Positions 45,843-54,198 of a stretch of DNA of 64,000 nt are shown here, piece by piece. Position 1 is the stretch's first letter, and every line of letters begins with the position of its first letter. The translations under genes and the position numbers were made by a program. This DNA comes from a bacterium. Lineage in GTDB: Bacteria; Zhuqueibacterota; Zhuqueibacteria; Oleimicrobiales; Geothermoviventaceae. The notes under the pieces are model-generated. The model was not told where the DNA came from, did no database searches, and worked only from the letters and a program-made list of their open reading frames with translations. The stretch covers positions 248,001 through 312,000 of the forward strand of contig JAPWUV010000003.1 in assembly GCA_028275345.1 (NCBI GenBank), written 5' to 3'.

Positions 45843-46523
45843 ATGGAGCTCAGCAAGATTCGGAGTCCCGCGGACCTTGCGCCTTACATCGATCACGCCA
45901 ACCTGCGGCCGAATGCCTCTCCGGACGATATCCGGCGGCTGTGCGAGGAGGCGCTTCGCTACGGGTTTGCCAGCGTGTGTGTGAACCCTTGCTACGTGCC
46001 GCTTTGTGCCGAGATCCTCGCCGGCTCTCGCGTCCGCGTGGGCACGGTGATCGCCTTCCCCTTCGGCGCCGCAAGCCCGGACCAGAAGGTGTTCGAGGCT
46101 AAGACGGTCCTGCGGGATGGCGCCAAGGAGATCGACATGGTGTTGAACATCGGGTGGTTGAAGGGGAAACGGGACGATTGGGTGCGCCGGGAGATCGCGC
46201 GAGTTGTCCAAACCGTCGGGGGCAAAGCCATCCTCAAGGTGATCATCGAGACGTGCCTGTTGGACGAGGAGGAGAAGGTTCGTGCTTGCCGCATCGTCGA
46301 GGAGGCGGGTGCTGACTACGTCAAGACCTCGACCGGCTTCAACGGATCCGGCGCGACCGTCGAGGATGTCCGCCTCATCCGAAGTGTGCTAAGTCCGAAG
46401 ATGGGGATCAAGGCTTCCGGGGGAATTCGGGATGCCCAGACGGTCCTGGCGATGCTCCAGGCGGGAGCTACCCGCATCGGAACGAGTTCGGGAGTCGCAA
46501 TTGTGACCACACCCTCGTTCTGA
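45843..46523 (+). CDS. deoC: Deoxyribose-phosphate aldolase
   Basis: The 226-residue product is a class I aldolase that splits 2-deoxyribose 5-phosphate into acetaldehyde and glyceraldehyde 3-phosphate. Schiff-base Lys161 is in DYVKTSTGF; Asp98 (EIDMVLNIG) and Lys190 (MGIKASGGIR) complete the catalytic set. The N-terminal IDHANLRPNA and FPFGAA segments agree with the family. It is full length and follows the phosphohexomutase gene with a 31-base gap, suggesting an operon. Confidence 0.96.
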   Translation: MELSKIRSPADLAPYIDHANLRPNASPDDIRRLCEEALRYGFASVCVNPCYVPLCAEILAGSRVRVGTVIAFPFGAASPDQKVFEAKTVLRDGAKEIDMVLNIGWLKGKRDDWVRREIARVVQTVGGKAILKVIIETCLLDEEEKVRACRIVEEAGADYVKTSTGFNGSGATVEDVRLIRSVLSPKMGIKASGGIRDAQTVLAMLQAGATRIGTSSGVAIVTTPSF

Positions 46524-46726
46524 GGTTCTTCCAGGTTCGGGAGTCGAGCCCCCAGGAGGTGGGACCGCTTTGGAAGCTCCGCGGGTTTGTCCCCGGCCCA
46601 ACGGGGCGGATAGCGACGACGGTTCTTGCGGCGAGGCGGCGTGCGGATTCCTGGTCCCGGTCTGGGCGGGTTTTTCCGGACTAAACGGGTAGGCAGGTTT
46701 CGGTTGGGCGAAGGGGAGCGGAAGCA

Positions 46727-47920
46727 ATGTGGTGGATCGTCATGCTCGTTGGTCTTACTGCTGCCACTGCGAGCTGCCACGGGATGCCGCTTCCCGTGGT
46801 GCGGCCGGAGACGGTGGGCATGTCCAGCGAGAGGCTCCGGCAGGTGGACGGACTGATCCAGCAGGCCATTGCCAACCAGGATATTCCCGGGGCTGTCCTT
46901 CTTGTGGCGCGCAAAGACAAGGTGGTGTGGCGCAAGGCCTACGGGAATAGCCAGCTGGTCCCGACCGTGGAGCCGATGCGCGAGGATGCCATCTTCGATC
47001 TGGCGTCCATCACCAAGCCGGTTGCCACCGCCTCCGCCGTGATGCTGCTTGTGGAACGCGGGCAGATACGGCTCAACGATCCGGTTCGCCTCTACATCCC
47101 GGAATTTACGCGCTACGTGGGACCTTCGAATAAGCCGAGCGAAGACGCACGCATCTATCATCTCCTCACCCACACCTCTGGCTTGCCCCCCTACACCAAT
47201 GCGGACACCGCCGCTGCAGTGCTCGGACGCCCTTGCGACCCCGAGCAATTGGCTCTCTACATCGCCCGCCTGCCGAAGATCGCTCCGCCGGGAAAGGAGT
47301 TCCACTACAGCTGTCTTGGTTTCATCACGCTCGCCGCTATCGTGAAGCGAGTTACGGGAGAGCCGTTCGAGCGGTTCGTCCGGGAGAATCTGTTCGAGCC
47401 GTTGGGGATGCGGGATACGGGTTTCTTGCCTCCGAAGGAAAAGCTGGACCGCGTCGTTCCCACGGAGGTGATCGAGGGAAAACCACTGCGTGGCGTTGTG
47501 CACGATCCCCTGGCGAGGCTGCAAGGCGGGGTGTCGGGTAATGCCGGGCTTTTCTCGACCGCGGATGATCTGCTTCGCTTCTCCCTCATGTTGTTGCACG
47601 AGGGCGAACTCGACGGCGTCAGGATCTTCAGTCCCCTCACGGTGCGGACGATGACGTCTGTGTATCCGGAAGTGGCCTTTGCTGGCAGGGGTCTGGGTTG
47701 GGATGTCGCTTCGGACTACAGCTCCAATGGCGGAGAACTCTTCCCATCCTCCGGATTTGGTCACACGGGGTACACGGGGACTTCGCTTTGGATAGATCGC
47801 GAGACCCAGACGGTCGTGATCCTTCTGGCGAATCGGGTGCACCCCGTGGATGACGGCAGCGTTGTGCGCCTGCGTAGCCAGATCGCCAACGTGGTGGCCG
47901 GTGCCATCATCGAACCCTGA
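46727..47920 (+). CDS. Beta-lactamase-fold serine hydrolase (class C/PBP4-like)
   Basis: The 397-residue product has an N-terminal export signal (MWWIVMLVGLTAATASCHG; Cys17 could be lipidated but the lipobox is poor). The active-site set is SITK (Ser94, Lys97), Tyr in HYSCLGF (YSC where penicillin-binding proteins have YxN), and GHTGYTG for the third motif. This family includes D-aminopeptidases, DD-carboxypeptidases and esterases, so the substrate is open. It lies 29 bases ahead of the GH2-like membrane fusion and close to a dipeptide epimerase, hinting at cell-wall peptide turnover. GGAG precedes the ATG. Confidence 0.9.
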   Translation: MWWIVMLVGLTAATASCHGMPLPVVRPETVGMSSERLRQVDGLIQQAIANQDIPGAVLLVARKDKVVWRKAYGNSQLVPTVEPMREDAIFDLASITKPVATASAVMLLVERGQIRLNDPVRLYIPEFTRYVGPSNKPSEDARIYHLLTHTSGLPPYTNADTAAAVLGRPCDPEQLALYIARLPKIAPPGKEFHYSCLGFITLAAIVKRVTGEPFERFVRENLFEPLGMRDTGFLPPKEKLDRVVPTEVIEGKPLRGVVHDPLARLQGGVSGNAGLFSTADDLLRFSLMLLHEGELDGVRIFSPLTVRTMTSVYPEVAFAGRGLGWDVASDYSSNGGELFPSSGFGHTGYTGTSLWIDRETQTVVILLANRVHPVDDGSVVRLRSQIANVVAGAIIEP

Positions 47921-47949
47921 CGGGACCGCGCGGACCGTAGCTACGGCCG

Positions 47950-50481
47950 ATGACAGGAGTGAGGAGCTTGAAACCATCTGGGGCGGAGAGGATTGGGTTC
48001 GGTTGGCTTCTGATTGCCTGTCTGATCCTCGTGAGTGCCGCGGCGTTGGTGAATGCGGCGGATTTCCCGTGGCTCGGTCCGACCGCCAGCCGGCAGGTGC
48101 TGTCGCTCGTAGGCAGATGGGAACTGCCGGAAGGCAATCCCTTGGGCTTGGAGGCCGTCTCGGTCCCGTTTGCGATCTTCGGACAACAGCACCTGCGGCT
48201 GGAAAAGACCTTCTCCCTGGATAGCACAGCCCAGGGGCGACAGTTGTGGCTCGTATGCTACGGGGCGCATCGCGAGGCCAGGTTCTGGCTGAACGGGCGC
48301 TTTCTGGGAACTCATAGCGCCGGATACACGAGCTTCGTCCTGCCGATTGATCCCGCGTTCGTGCGCATCGGCGGGGAGAATCGTCTGCGCGCAGAAATCG
48401 ACGGCACGTTGCATCCAAGCTCTGGCCTTCCTCTGCTGCATCGGCCGGGCGGCTGGCCGGAAATCACGGGTATCTTCCGCGAAATCTACCTGCTCCTTGT
48501 GCCTCCCGTCGCGCTCGAAAACGCGACCGTGCGGACCCAGGAGCTCGTGGGCGACCGGGCGGAACTGGCGTTTACTGCCGAGCTGGCGCGCAGCAGGCTG
48601 GACACGGAGGCCCCGGGCGGAATCCTGGCCGAGGTCGTCGACCCGTCGTCGGGCATGGTGTTGGCGATGAGTCCGCCCATGCCGGTGGAGTTCGGTAACT
48701 CCCTCCGGTGCAGCGTCAGCTGGAAACTGAGTGTGCGCGGGATTCGTCCGTGGTCTCCCTCCGCTCCCGCCCTGTACCGGGTAAGGATCAGTTTGGTGGA
48801 TGCCGCCGGCGCCGTGGCGGACGTTTGGGAAACGCGGACCGGAATACGCACCGTGTCCGTCGACGCAGAGGGCATCGTTCTCAATAGCGAGCCTTTTCGA
48901 CTCCAGGCGGTCGAGTGGCTGGAGGCGCCCCCCTACTGGGGATACCCCGATCGCATCGCTTCGCTGCTCAACGAGATGAAGGCGGCGGGCTGCAATGCCA
49001 TCCGACTTGTCGGCTATCCGCCCCATCCTGCCCTGGCGGCTGTGGCCGACAGCATCGGGCTTTTCCTGCTGGAGGAGATTCCCCTCTGGAAGGTCCCCGA
49101 TCCGATCATGTCAGACCCAAGGATGCAAGAGACCGCGACGAACTACGTCGCCGAGATGGTAAAACGTGATCAGGCCCACCCAGCGGTGCTCGCTTGGGGT
49201 CTCGGGGTGGGATTGGAAGGGGGGAAAAGACAGACGGCGTCCGTCTTGAAGATGCTCCGGGAGGCCATCCGCAGCATCGACGATCGCCCCTGTTACAGCG
49301 TGACGGATTGGGCCACCGCGTTCCGTAAAACGGCGCCCTGGCCGGTCGACTTCTTGCTGGTGGACGTTTCCGGCTTGGAGCCGCAGCGATTGCAGGGTCT
49401 GCCGAAAACCGCATTGCCGGTGTTTCCGATCGTAGGCTACCTTGCCAATTTCCCCGGTGCTGCGCCAGCTGGGGCGGATCGCGCCGAGGAGAATCGAGCC
49501 TACCAGCTTTGGGTTGCCGGTTCCCAATTGCTGCAGCGAGGTCGCGGGTTGATCATCCGGTCGTGGACCGACTGGCAGACGCCCGGACCTGGCTTGCCTC
49601 TCGGCATCCCGCCGTCGAAGGAGATGCGTTACGGCGTTGTTAGTCCGACCGGGGAGAAGAGGCTTTCCTTTTTCGTCCTTCGCTCGCTCTTCGCCGGGGA
49701 CGAGCGGCCGAGAATGCGGTTCGAGGCGGTGGCTCGGGGGCAGGAGAACACGTTCGTTCTGCTCGCTCTGCTGCTCGTTGGGCTGTTCCTGTGGCACTTC
49801 CGCCGGGACCGGCGCTTCCGGGGGAATCTGCGACGCGTCTTTCTCTACCCGTCGAGCATTTACGAGGATGTGCGGGCAAGGCGCAAGATCTCCGGCTACC
49901 ACACGTTTCTCCAAGGATTCTTCGCCTCGGCAGGGATGGCCGTGGTGGTCAGCTCGTTTCTGGCCTTTTCCCGCCGGTCTTGGCTGGCAGATGAGGTCTC
50001 CGGTCTGCTCCTGGGGAATGGGCTCGGCAAGGCCGTCTTCATCTGGTTAGCCTGGCACCCTCTGCAGGCGATCGCCTTCTTCACCCTGGTGGGCCTTTTC
50101 TCACTTAGCTTGTTCAGCATCTGTTTTTGGCTTCTGGCTCTGGTCCGGGCCTATTTACCGATCGGCCAGGCTTTCACCTTCGTCTTCTGGATTTCCACCG
50201 CCTTCTTGCCGGCCTTGATATGGGGAGCGGTGGCGTATAGGGCCATGCTCGCCTCTCCGAGCCTGGCCTGGTTCACTGTGCTGCTCAAAGTGGCCATGGG
50301 GTCGTGGTTCTTGTTGCGATTCGTGCGGGGGACGAGCGTCATCCTGCGAATACCGTGGTGGGCTTCGGTGGGCTTATTATGCGCTCTGGCACTGCTGGTC
50401 GGTTTACCCTTAGCGACCCTGCTTCAGAGGCAATCCGCCGTGTTCGACTATTGCGCCTACTACTTCCATTTGCTGCGCTGA
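47950..50481 (+). CDS. GH2-like ectodomain (catalytic glutamates apparently lost) fused to polytopic membrane domain
   Basis: The 843-residue product has an N-terminal signal/anchor (IGFGWLLIACLILVSAAALVNA), then a GH2-type sugar-binding jelly roll (REARFWLNGRFLGTHSAGYTSF), an Ig-like domain and a TIM-barrel-like part (residues about 295-580; FRLQAVEWLE, IRLVGYPPHPAL, LLEEIPLW). Where GH2 enzymes have WSLGNE the sequence reads AWGLGVGLEGG (about 415-425), and where the nucleophile strand has a Glu it reads PVFPIVGYLAN (about 490-499), so both catalytic Glu seem absent. Residues 599-843 add six or seven TM segments with an intervening FLYPSSIYEDVRARRKISGYHTF loop, vaguely Yip1-like. Probably a glycan-binding membrane sensor or scaffold (inference). 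A TTG at 47968 with GAGGAG is an alternative start. Confidence 0.8.
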   Translation: MTGVRSLKPSGAERIGFGWLLIACLILVSAAALVNAADFPWLGPTASRQVLSLVGRWELPEGNPLGLEAVSVPFAIFGQQHLRLEKTFSLDSTAQGRQLWLVCYGAHREARFWLNGRFLGTHSAGYTSFVLPIDPAFVRIGGENRLRAEIDGTLHPSSGLPLLHRPGGWPEITGIFREIYLLLVPPVALENATVRTQELVGDRAELAFTAELARSRLDTEAPGGILAEVVDPSSGMVLAMSPPMPVEFGNSLRCSVSWKLSVRGIRPWSPSAPALYRVRISLVDAAGAVADVWETRTGIRTVSVDAEGIVLNSEPFRLQAVEWLEAPPYWGYPDRIASLLNEMKAAGCNAIRLVGYPPHPALAAVADSIGLFLLEEIPLWKVPDPIMSDPRMQETATNYVAEMVKRDQAHPAVLAWGLGVGLEGGKRQTASVLKMLREAIRSIDDRPCYSVTDWATAFRKTAPWPVDFLLVDVSGLEPQRLQGLPKTALPVFPIVGYLANFPGAAPAGADRAEENRAYQLWVAGSQLLQRGRGLIIRSWTDWQTPGPGLPLGIPPSKEMRYGVVSPTGEKRLSFFVLRSLFAGDERPRMRFEAVARGQENTFVLLALLLVGLFLWHFRRDRRFRGNLRRVFLYPSSIYEDVRARRKISGYHTFLQGFFASAGMAVVVSSFLAFSRRSWLADEVSGLLLGNGLGKAVFIWLAWHPLQAIAFFTLVGLFSLSLFSICFWLLALVRAYLPIGQAFTFVFWISTAFLPALIWGAVAYRAMLASPSLAWFTVLLKVAMGSWFLLRFVRGTSVILRIPWWASVGLLCALALLVGLPLATLLQRQSAVFDYCAYYFHLLR

Positions 50482-50547
50482 ATGGTGAGGGAAGCGCCGG
50501 GGTTCCTCCCGCCCTGGCGGGTGTCTTGATCCGGAAGGTGGCGGAAA

Positions 50548-51612
50548 GTGCAGATCGTGCGCTGTGAGGCGATCCTCGTGCGGATTCCATTGCGGACGGA
50601 GTTCCGCCTCGCTTATCAGAGCTACGACGCCATTGACGGGGTCGTCTTTCGCATCGAGCTGCGGGATGGCACCTGCGGTTTCGGTTTCGCCGCGCCTGAT
50701 CCCGAGGTCACGGGGGAAAGCCCGCGGGACAGCTTCCGGGCGCTCGACGAGGTGGCCCGCGGTGTGCTGATGGGTGGGGAACTGGACAGGGTAGTTAGGT
50801 ACGAGGAGACACTGGCCGGTCTCCTCGCGGATAGGCCGGCGGCGCGGGCGGCCGTCAGCGTAGCCCTCTGGGACGCATTGGGGCGCAGCATCGGCCAGCC
50901 CGTCTGGAGGATGTGGGGATTGTGGCGCGAGGAGGTGGAGACCAGCGTCACCATTTGCATCTGCGACGTGCAGGAGACGGTCGAGCGCGCCCTCGAGTGG
51001 GTCGGAAGGGGCGTCCGGGTGCTGAAAGTCAAAGTGGGTCAAGACTGGCAGCGGGAGGTCGAACGGCTGAGCGCGCTGCGGGCACAAGTGGGTCCTCGCG
51101 TGCGTCTCCGGGTGGACTGCAATCAAGCGCTGAGCCGGGAATCGGCGTGGCGCTTTCTTTCCGCCTGCCGGCGCCTGGACGTGGAGCTTGTGGAGCAGCC
51201 GGTCGCGGTGCAAGATCTGGAGGGGCTATCCGAGTTGTCCCGGCCTCGCCGTTTCGTCTTTGCCGACGAGTCGGTGCGTTCCCTGGGGTCACTACAAGAG
51301 CTTGCGAAGTTTCGCTTTCAAGGCGGGGCGGTACTGAAATTACAGAAGAATGGGGGAATCACGGAGCTTCGGCGTCTGTCGTGGCTTGCCCGTCATTACG
51401 GAATGGGCCTCATGTTGGGCTGCAACGACGAGTCTCGGATCTCCATGGCCGCCAGTCTTCACTTCGCCCTTGCCGAACCCTCCTTCGACCACTGGGACCT
51501 GGACGGTCATTTGGACCTCGTGGGCGACCCTGGGTCTGGCGGGCTGGAGCTACGGGAGGGATGTCTTCGTGCCAGCTCAAGGCCGGGCTTTGGAGTGGAA
51601 GTCCGACTTTGA
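50548..51612 (+). CDS. Enolase-superfamily dipeptide-epimerase-like enzyme (cytoplasmic)
   Basis: The 354-residue product resembles L-Ala-D/L-Glu and other dipeptide epimerases. The KxK base is in VLKVKVG, metal ligands are in RVDCNQAL, LVEQPVA and FADESVRS, and the second-side Lys in VLKLQKNGG. The C-terminal DLDGHLDLVGDPG loop is shared with the Tat-exported homologue at 9130-10269. There is no export signal. The start is a GTG at 50548. It follows the GH2-like gene by 66 bases and probably recycles muropeptide-derived dipeptides, but specificity is open. Confidence 0.88.
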   Translation: MQIVRCEAILVRIPLRTEFRLAYQSYDAIDGVVFRIELRDGTCGFGFAAPDPEVTGESPRDSFRALDEVARGVLMGGELDRVVRYEETLAGLLADRPAARAAVSVALWDALGRSIGQPVWRMWGLWREEVETSVTICICDVQETVERALEWVGRGVRVLKVKVGQDWQREVERLSALRAQVGPRVRLRVDCNQALSRESAWRFLSACRRLDVELVEQPVAVQDLEGLSELSRPRRFVFADESVRSLGSLQELAKFRFQGGAVLKLQKNGGITELRRLSWLARHYGMGLMLGCNDESRISMAASLHFALAEPSFDHWDLDGHLDLVGDPGSGGLELREGCLRASSRPGFGVEVRL

Positions 51613-51753
51613 CGATTGGCCGTCGGTGGCAGCCCAATCCCGGGCGCGAAACTTGCCTTGCCCCCGTCTGAGATGTGTGCATGGAGCGACTGGGCGGCTC
51701 GTTCAGTGACAGCGCCGCGTCCGAAGTAGGATGCCCAGCACGTGACCGCGGGG

Positions 51754-52743
51754 CTAGGTCGCTTGCCTTGCGATCCGCATGAAGGCCTCGATGTTCTCCA
51801 GTGGCGTTTCCGGAGGAAGGTCGCAGCCCGTGCTCAGGATGAAGTTCGGCACTCCACTCATGGCCTCGAGGAGGGTTTGAACTGCTCGCTCGACGTCCGA
51901 GACGGAGCCACGGGCCATCACGGAAGCCGGAGCAATATTCCCGATCAGCACGACCCGGCTGTCTACCTGACGGGCCGCTTCCGGCAAGTTTACGGGAGCA
52001 TCGAGGCTGAGCCCCTCAACGCCGGTCGCGGCCATTTGCGGAATGAGGGCGCTGGCGTCGCCGCAAACATGGAGCACGCAGGGGACCTTGCACCTTTGCA
52101 CGAGGCCTGCTACGTACGCGGCTGAGAATTCGCCGAACGCCCCGGGCGACAGGAAAGCCGCGCTGGGCTCGAGAATGGCGATGAGGTCGGCCCCCTCCTC
52201 CACCTGCGCTTGAAGGTAGCTGTCGATCACGCTCGTCGTGAAGCGAAGGACCCGGTGAAGGAAGTCCGGGTGGACCAGCGTCGCTTCGGCGGCTTCCGCA
52301 GCACCCATGAGTAGACCGGCCAGCGTGAACGGTCCGACGACATAGCCGCCCACGGGCAGATCCAGGGAGCGTTTGAGACCGCGGAGGGTCCGCAGAAAGA
52401 CCTGAATGCGACAGTGGTCAAGGAAGTGCTCCGCGGTGAGGCCTTCCAGATCCGAAGGGCGCCGGAGGACAGGGCGCTCCACGGTGGGCGTCTCGTGAAG
52501 GGGATAGCGGACTGGGGCACCGAGGGCATCTGCCTCGACGCTCAGGTCCATGAAGATGAAAAGAGCGTCCGGAGCAAACCGTTCGGCCAAAGCGGTAAGG
52601 GCTCTCGTTTGTAGCCCCGCGTTGAACAGATGGGCCTTCATGGAGGCTCCAGTTAGCCGGACGCCGGGGTATCCCATCAGAGGCATCGCTCGCCTGCGAG
52701 GTGACGAAGTCGCCCACTGAAATAGAGCCGTTGCGGAATCCAT
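51754..52743 (-). CDS. Uroporphyrinogen-decarboxylase/MtaA-like methyltransferase family protein
   Basis: The 329-residue product has the UroD/MtaA barrel (PLMGYPGVRLTG, VGGYVVGPFTLAGLLMG, LHVCGDASALIPQM, VVLIGNIAPASVM, FILSTGCDLPPETPLENI). His and Cys in HVCG and the Cys in TGCD are the zinc ligands of corrinoid-dependent methyltransferases (MtaA/CmuA type), and the porphyrin-binding features of true UroD are not seen. It probably moves a methyl group between a cofactor and a thiol. The ATG at 52743 fits the family start; the frame is open to 53058 but that part is non-coding. Its promoter is covered by an inverted repeat (52936-52964). Confidence 0.85.
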   Translation of the reverse strand: MDSATALFQWATSSPRRRAMPLMGYPGVRLTGASMKAHLFNAGLQTRALTALAERFAPDALFIFMDLSVEADALGAPVRYPLHETPTVERPVLRRPSDLEGLTAEHFLDHCRIQVFLRTLRGLKRSLDLPVGGYVVGPFTLAGLLMGAAEAAEATLVHPDFLHRVLRFTTSVIDSYLQAQVEEGADLIAILEPSAAFLSPGAFGEFSAAYVAGLVQRCKVPCVLHVCGDASALIPQMAATGVEGLSLDAPVNLPEAARQVDSRVVLIGNIAPASVMARGSVSDVERAVQTLLEAMSGVPNFILSTGCDLPPETPLENIEAFMRIARQAT

Positions 52744-52935
52744 TCCCAAGCTTTCTCCGTCCGCTGTCTGCATGAACTTGTGCTTGATCAGAGCCGCAGG
52801 GGCATCCCCGAGCGGGACCCTCCTCTGACTGCGCCAGCGGCCCGAGCACGGAGGCCGACTCGGGGTTGGGACCGGGAGGCCGTGGTGCCGCACTCTACGA
52901 CCGGCCGGAAGAGCGAAAAGGTTCGCGACTCGAGC

Positions 52936-52964
52936 GTGGGCCAAATATACCAGGTTTGGCCCAC
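52936..52964. promoter_or_regulatory. Perfect 10-bp inverted repeat, probable operator
   Basis: GTGGGCCAAA (52936-52945) and its exact complement (52955-52964) flank a 9-bp spacer. The repeat covers the -10 box and part of the spacer of the promoter at 52944-52972, a textbook position for a dimeric repressor. Chance occurrence of a perfect 10-bp repeat exactly on a promoter is unlikely. Confidence 0.65.
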
Positions 52965-52972
52965 TTGTGCAA
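52944..52972 (-). promoter_or_regulatory. Promoter for the UroD/MtaA-like gene
   Basis: On the minus strand TTGCAC (52967-52972) and TATATT (52944-52949) are 17 bp apart. The predicted start near 52937 leaves a leader of almost 200 nt before the ATG at 52743. The leader shows no riboswitch I can recognise. Confidence 0.6.
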
Positions 52973-53042
52973 TCGGAATGGCCAAGGGCTGGGGTTTTTT
53001 CTCGCGGCTTCTGAAGTAGCGAGCGGGGGAGCGTGATTTTTG

Positions 53043-53070
53043 TTGACGGTGAATTCAAAAATTCTATCTT
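53043..53070 (+). promoter_or_regulatory. Promoter for the primary-type sigma factor
   Basis: TTGACG (53043-53048) and TATCTT (53065-53070) are 16 bp apart in an AT-rich patch. The start near 53077 gives a 47-nt leader to the ATG at 53124, and argues against the in-frame start at 53082. Confidence 0.6.
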
Positions 53071-53123
53071 AACCTGGGTGTTTGGCGCGAGAGCCGATCA
53101 GATCCGTGATCGCAGGGACAACG

Positions 53124-53981
53124 ATGGCTCGGAATAGGCGCTCCCACCAGTCTTCCCCCTTTGATGAATGCCTCGACGCCTACCTCCGGGAAATCGGCGA
53201 GGTTCCTCTCCTGAAGCCAGAAGAAGAAGTGGAACTGGCCCGACGGATCAAACAGGGTGATCAGGAAGCGCTGGAGAAGCTCACGAAGGCGAACCTACGC
53301 TTTGTCGTGAGCGTGGCGAAGCAGTACCAGGGGCAGGGTCTCTCGCTCGGTGACCTGATTAACGAGGGGAACCTCGGTCTGCTGAAGGCTGCCAATCGCT
53401 TCGATGAGACCCGCGGCTTCAAGTTCATCTCGTACGCGGTGTGGTGGATTCGGCAATCCATCCTGCAGGCGTTGGCGGAGCAGTCGCGAGTAGTTCGGTT
53501 GCCGCTCAATCGGATCGGTGCCTTGAACCGGATCGGGCGCGTCTTCAGCATGTTGGAGCAAGAATTCGAGCGCGAGCCTTCTGCAGCAGAGATCGCGGCC
53601 GAGCTGAACATGACGCCCCAGGAGGTACATGAGACGCTGCGCATCGGCGGGAGGCATCTATCCTTGGATGCGACCGTCGGCGATGACGAGAGCCGCCTCC
53701 TGGATACCCTTGAGAATACCGACACGCCGCCGCCGGATCAGGACCTGATGAAAGAGTCCCTCAAGATCGAGATTCAGGAGGCTTTGGCCACCCTCGATGC
53801 CCGCGAGGCCGAGGTCTTGCGTCTGTACTTCGGCCTCGGGGGTGAGCATCCGATGACGCTCGAAGAAATCGGCGAGCGCTTCCGCCTGACGAGGGAAAGG
53901 GTGCGGCAGATCAAGGAAAAGGCTCTGCAGCGTCTGCGCCACACTTCGCGTAGCCGTAAGTTGAGAGCCTATCTGGGATGA
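53124..53981 (+). CDS. rpoD: Primary-type RNA polymerase sigma70 factor, short FCB form
   Basis: The 285-residue product has region 1.2 ([26 protein letters not shown]), the highly conserved region 2 ([58 protein letters not shown]), region 3 and region 4 ([29 protein letters not shown]). Region 1.1 is missing and the end reads [11 protein letters not shown], as in the roughly 287-aa primary sigma of Bacteroidetes. It is therefore most likely the housekeeping factor rather than a stationary-phase one. The ATG at 53124 has AGGGA and fits the promoter. A hairpin follows the stop. Confidence 0.93.
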   Translation: MARNRRSHQSSPFDECLDAYLREIGEVPLLKPEEEVELARRIKQGDQEALEKLTKANLRFVVSVAKQYQGQGLSLGDLINEGNLGLLKAANRFDETRGFKFISYAVWWIRQSILQALAEQSRVVRLPLNRIGALNRIGRVFSMLEQEFEREPSAAEIAAELNMTPQEVHETLRIGGRHLSLDATVGDDESRLLDTLENTDTPPPDQDLMKESLKIEIQEALATLDAREAEVLRLYFGLGGEHPMTLEEIGERFRLTRERVRQIKEKALQRLRHTSRSRKLRAYLG

Positions 53982-53986
53982 GGCGG

Positions 53987-54021
53987 CCCGCCCGCGCAGA
54001 CCCCAGGACGGGCCGGGCGGG
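53987..54021 (+). terminator. GC-rich hairpin behind sigma-factor gene
   Basis: CCCGCCCG (53987-53994) and CGGGCGGG (54014-54021) can pair over 8 bp, with inner C/G runs able to extend the stem. No T-run follows directly; A-rich DNA and the next promoter come shortly after. Confidence 0.4.
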
Positions 54022-54065
54022 AAAGGGCATCGTCGCGGCGTCACAAGAAAAAAATTACATTGGCC

Positions 54066-54094
54066 TTGACAGGTCAGGAGCGATTTCCTATATT
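54066..54094 (+). promoter_or_regulatory. Strong promoter for the M23 peptidase gene
   Basis: TTGACA (54066-54071) and TATATT (54089-54094) are exactly 17 bp apart, the same boxes as the uvrB promoter. The predicted start near 54101 gives a leader of about 98 nt. Confidence 0.75.
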
Positions 54095-54198
54095 GCGCCG
54101 CCGCGAGAGAACGGAACGGTAGATTCCGGCCGGTAAGTTCCCGCAACCTTCCCACCGATCCGAGGGGCACGCCAACCTCAGCGAAAGGAGACGTGGAC

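Larger units (their letters stand above)
52744..53123. other. Divergent intergenic region between UroD-like and sigma-factor genes
   Basis: This 380-bp gap holds the UroD-like leader, its operator and promoter (52936-52972), and the sigma-factor promoter (53043-53070). No further gene is supported. Confidence 0.7.

Noticed and set aside
46316-48418. 700-codon minus-strand frame opposite deoC, the serine hydrolase and the GH2-like gene
   Set aside because: It crosses three real plus-strand genes and the intergenic gap; no protein family features.
52744-53058. N-terminal extension of the UroD/MtaA-like protein
   Set aside because: It would cover the promoter and operator and has no family similarity.
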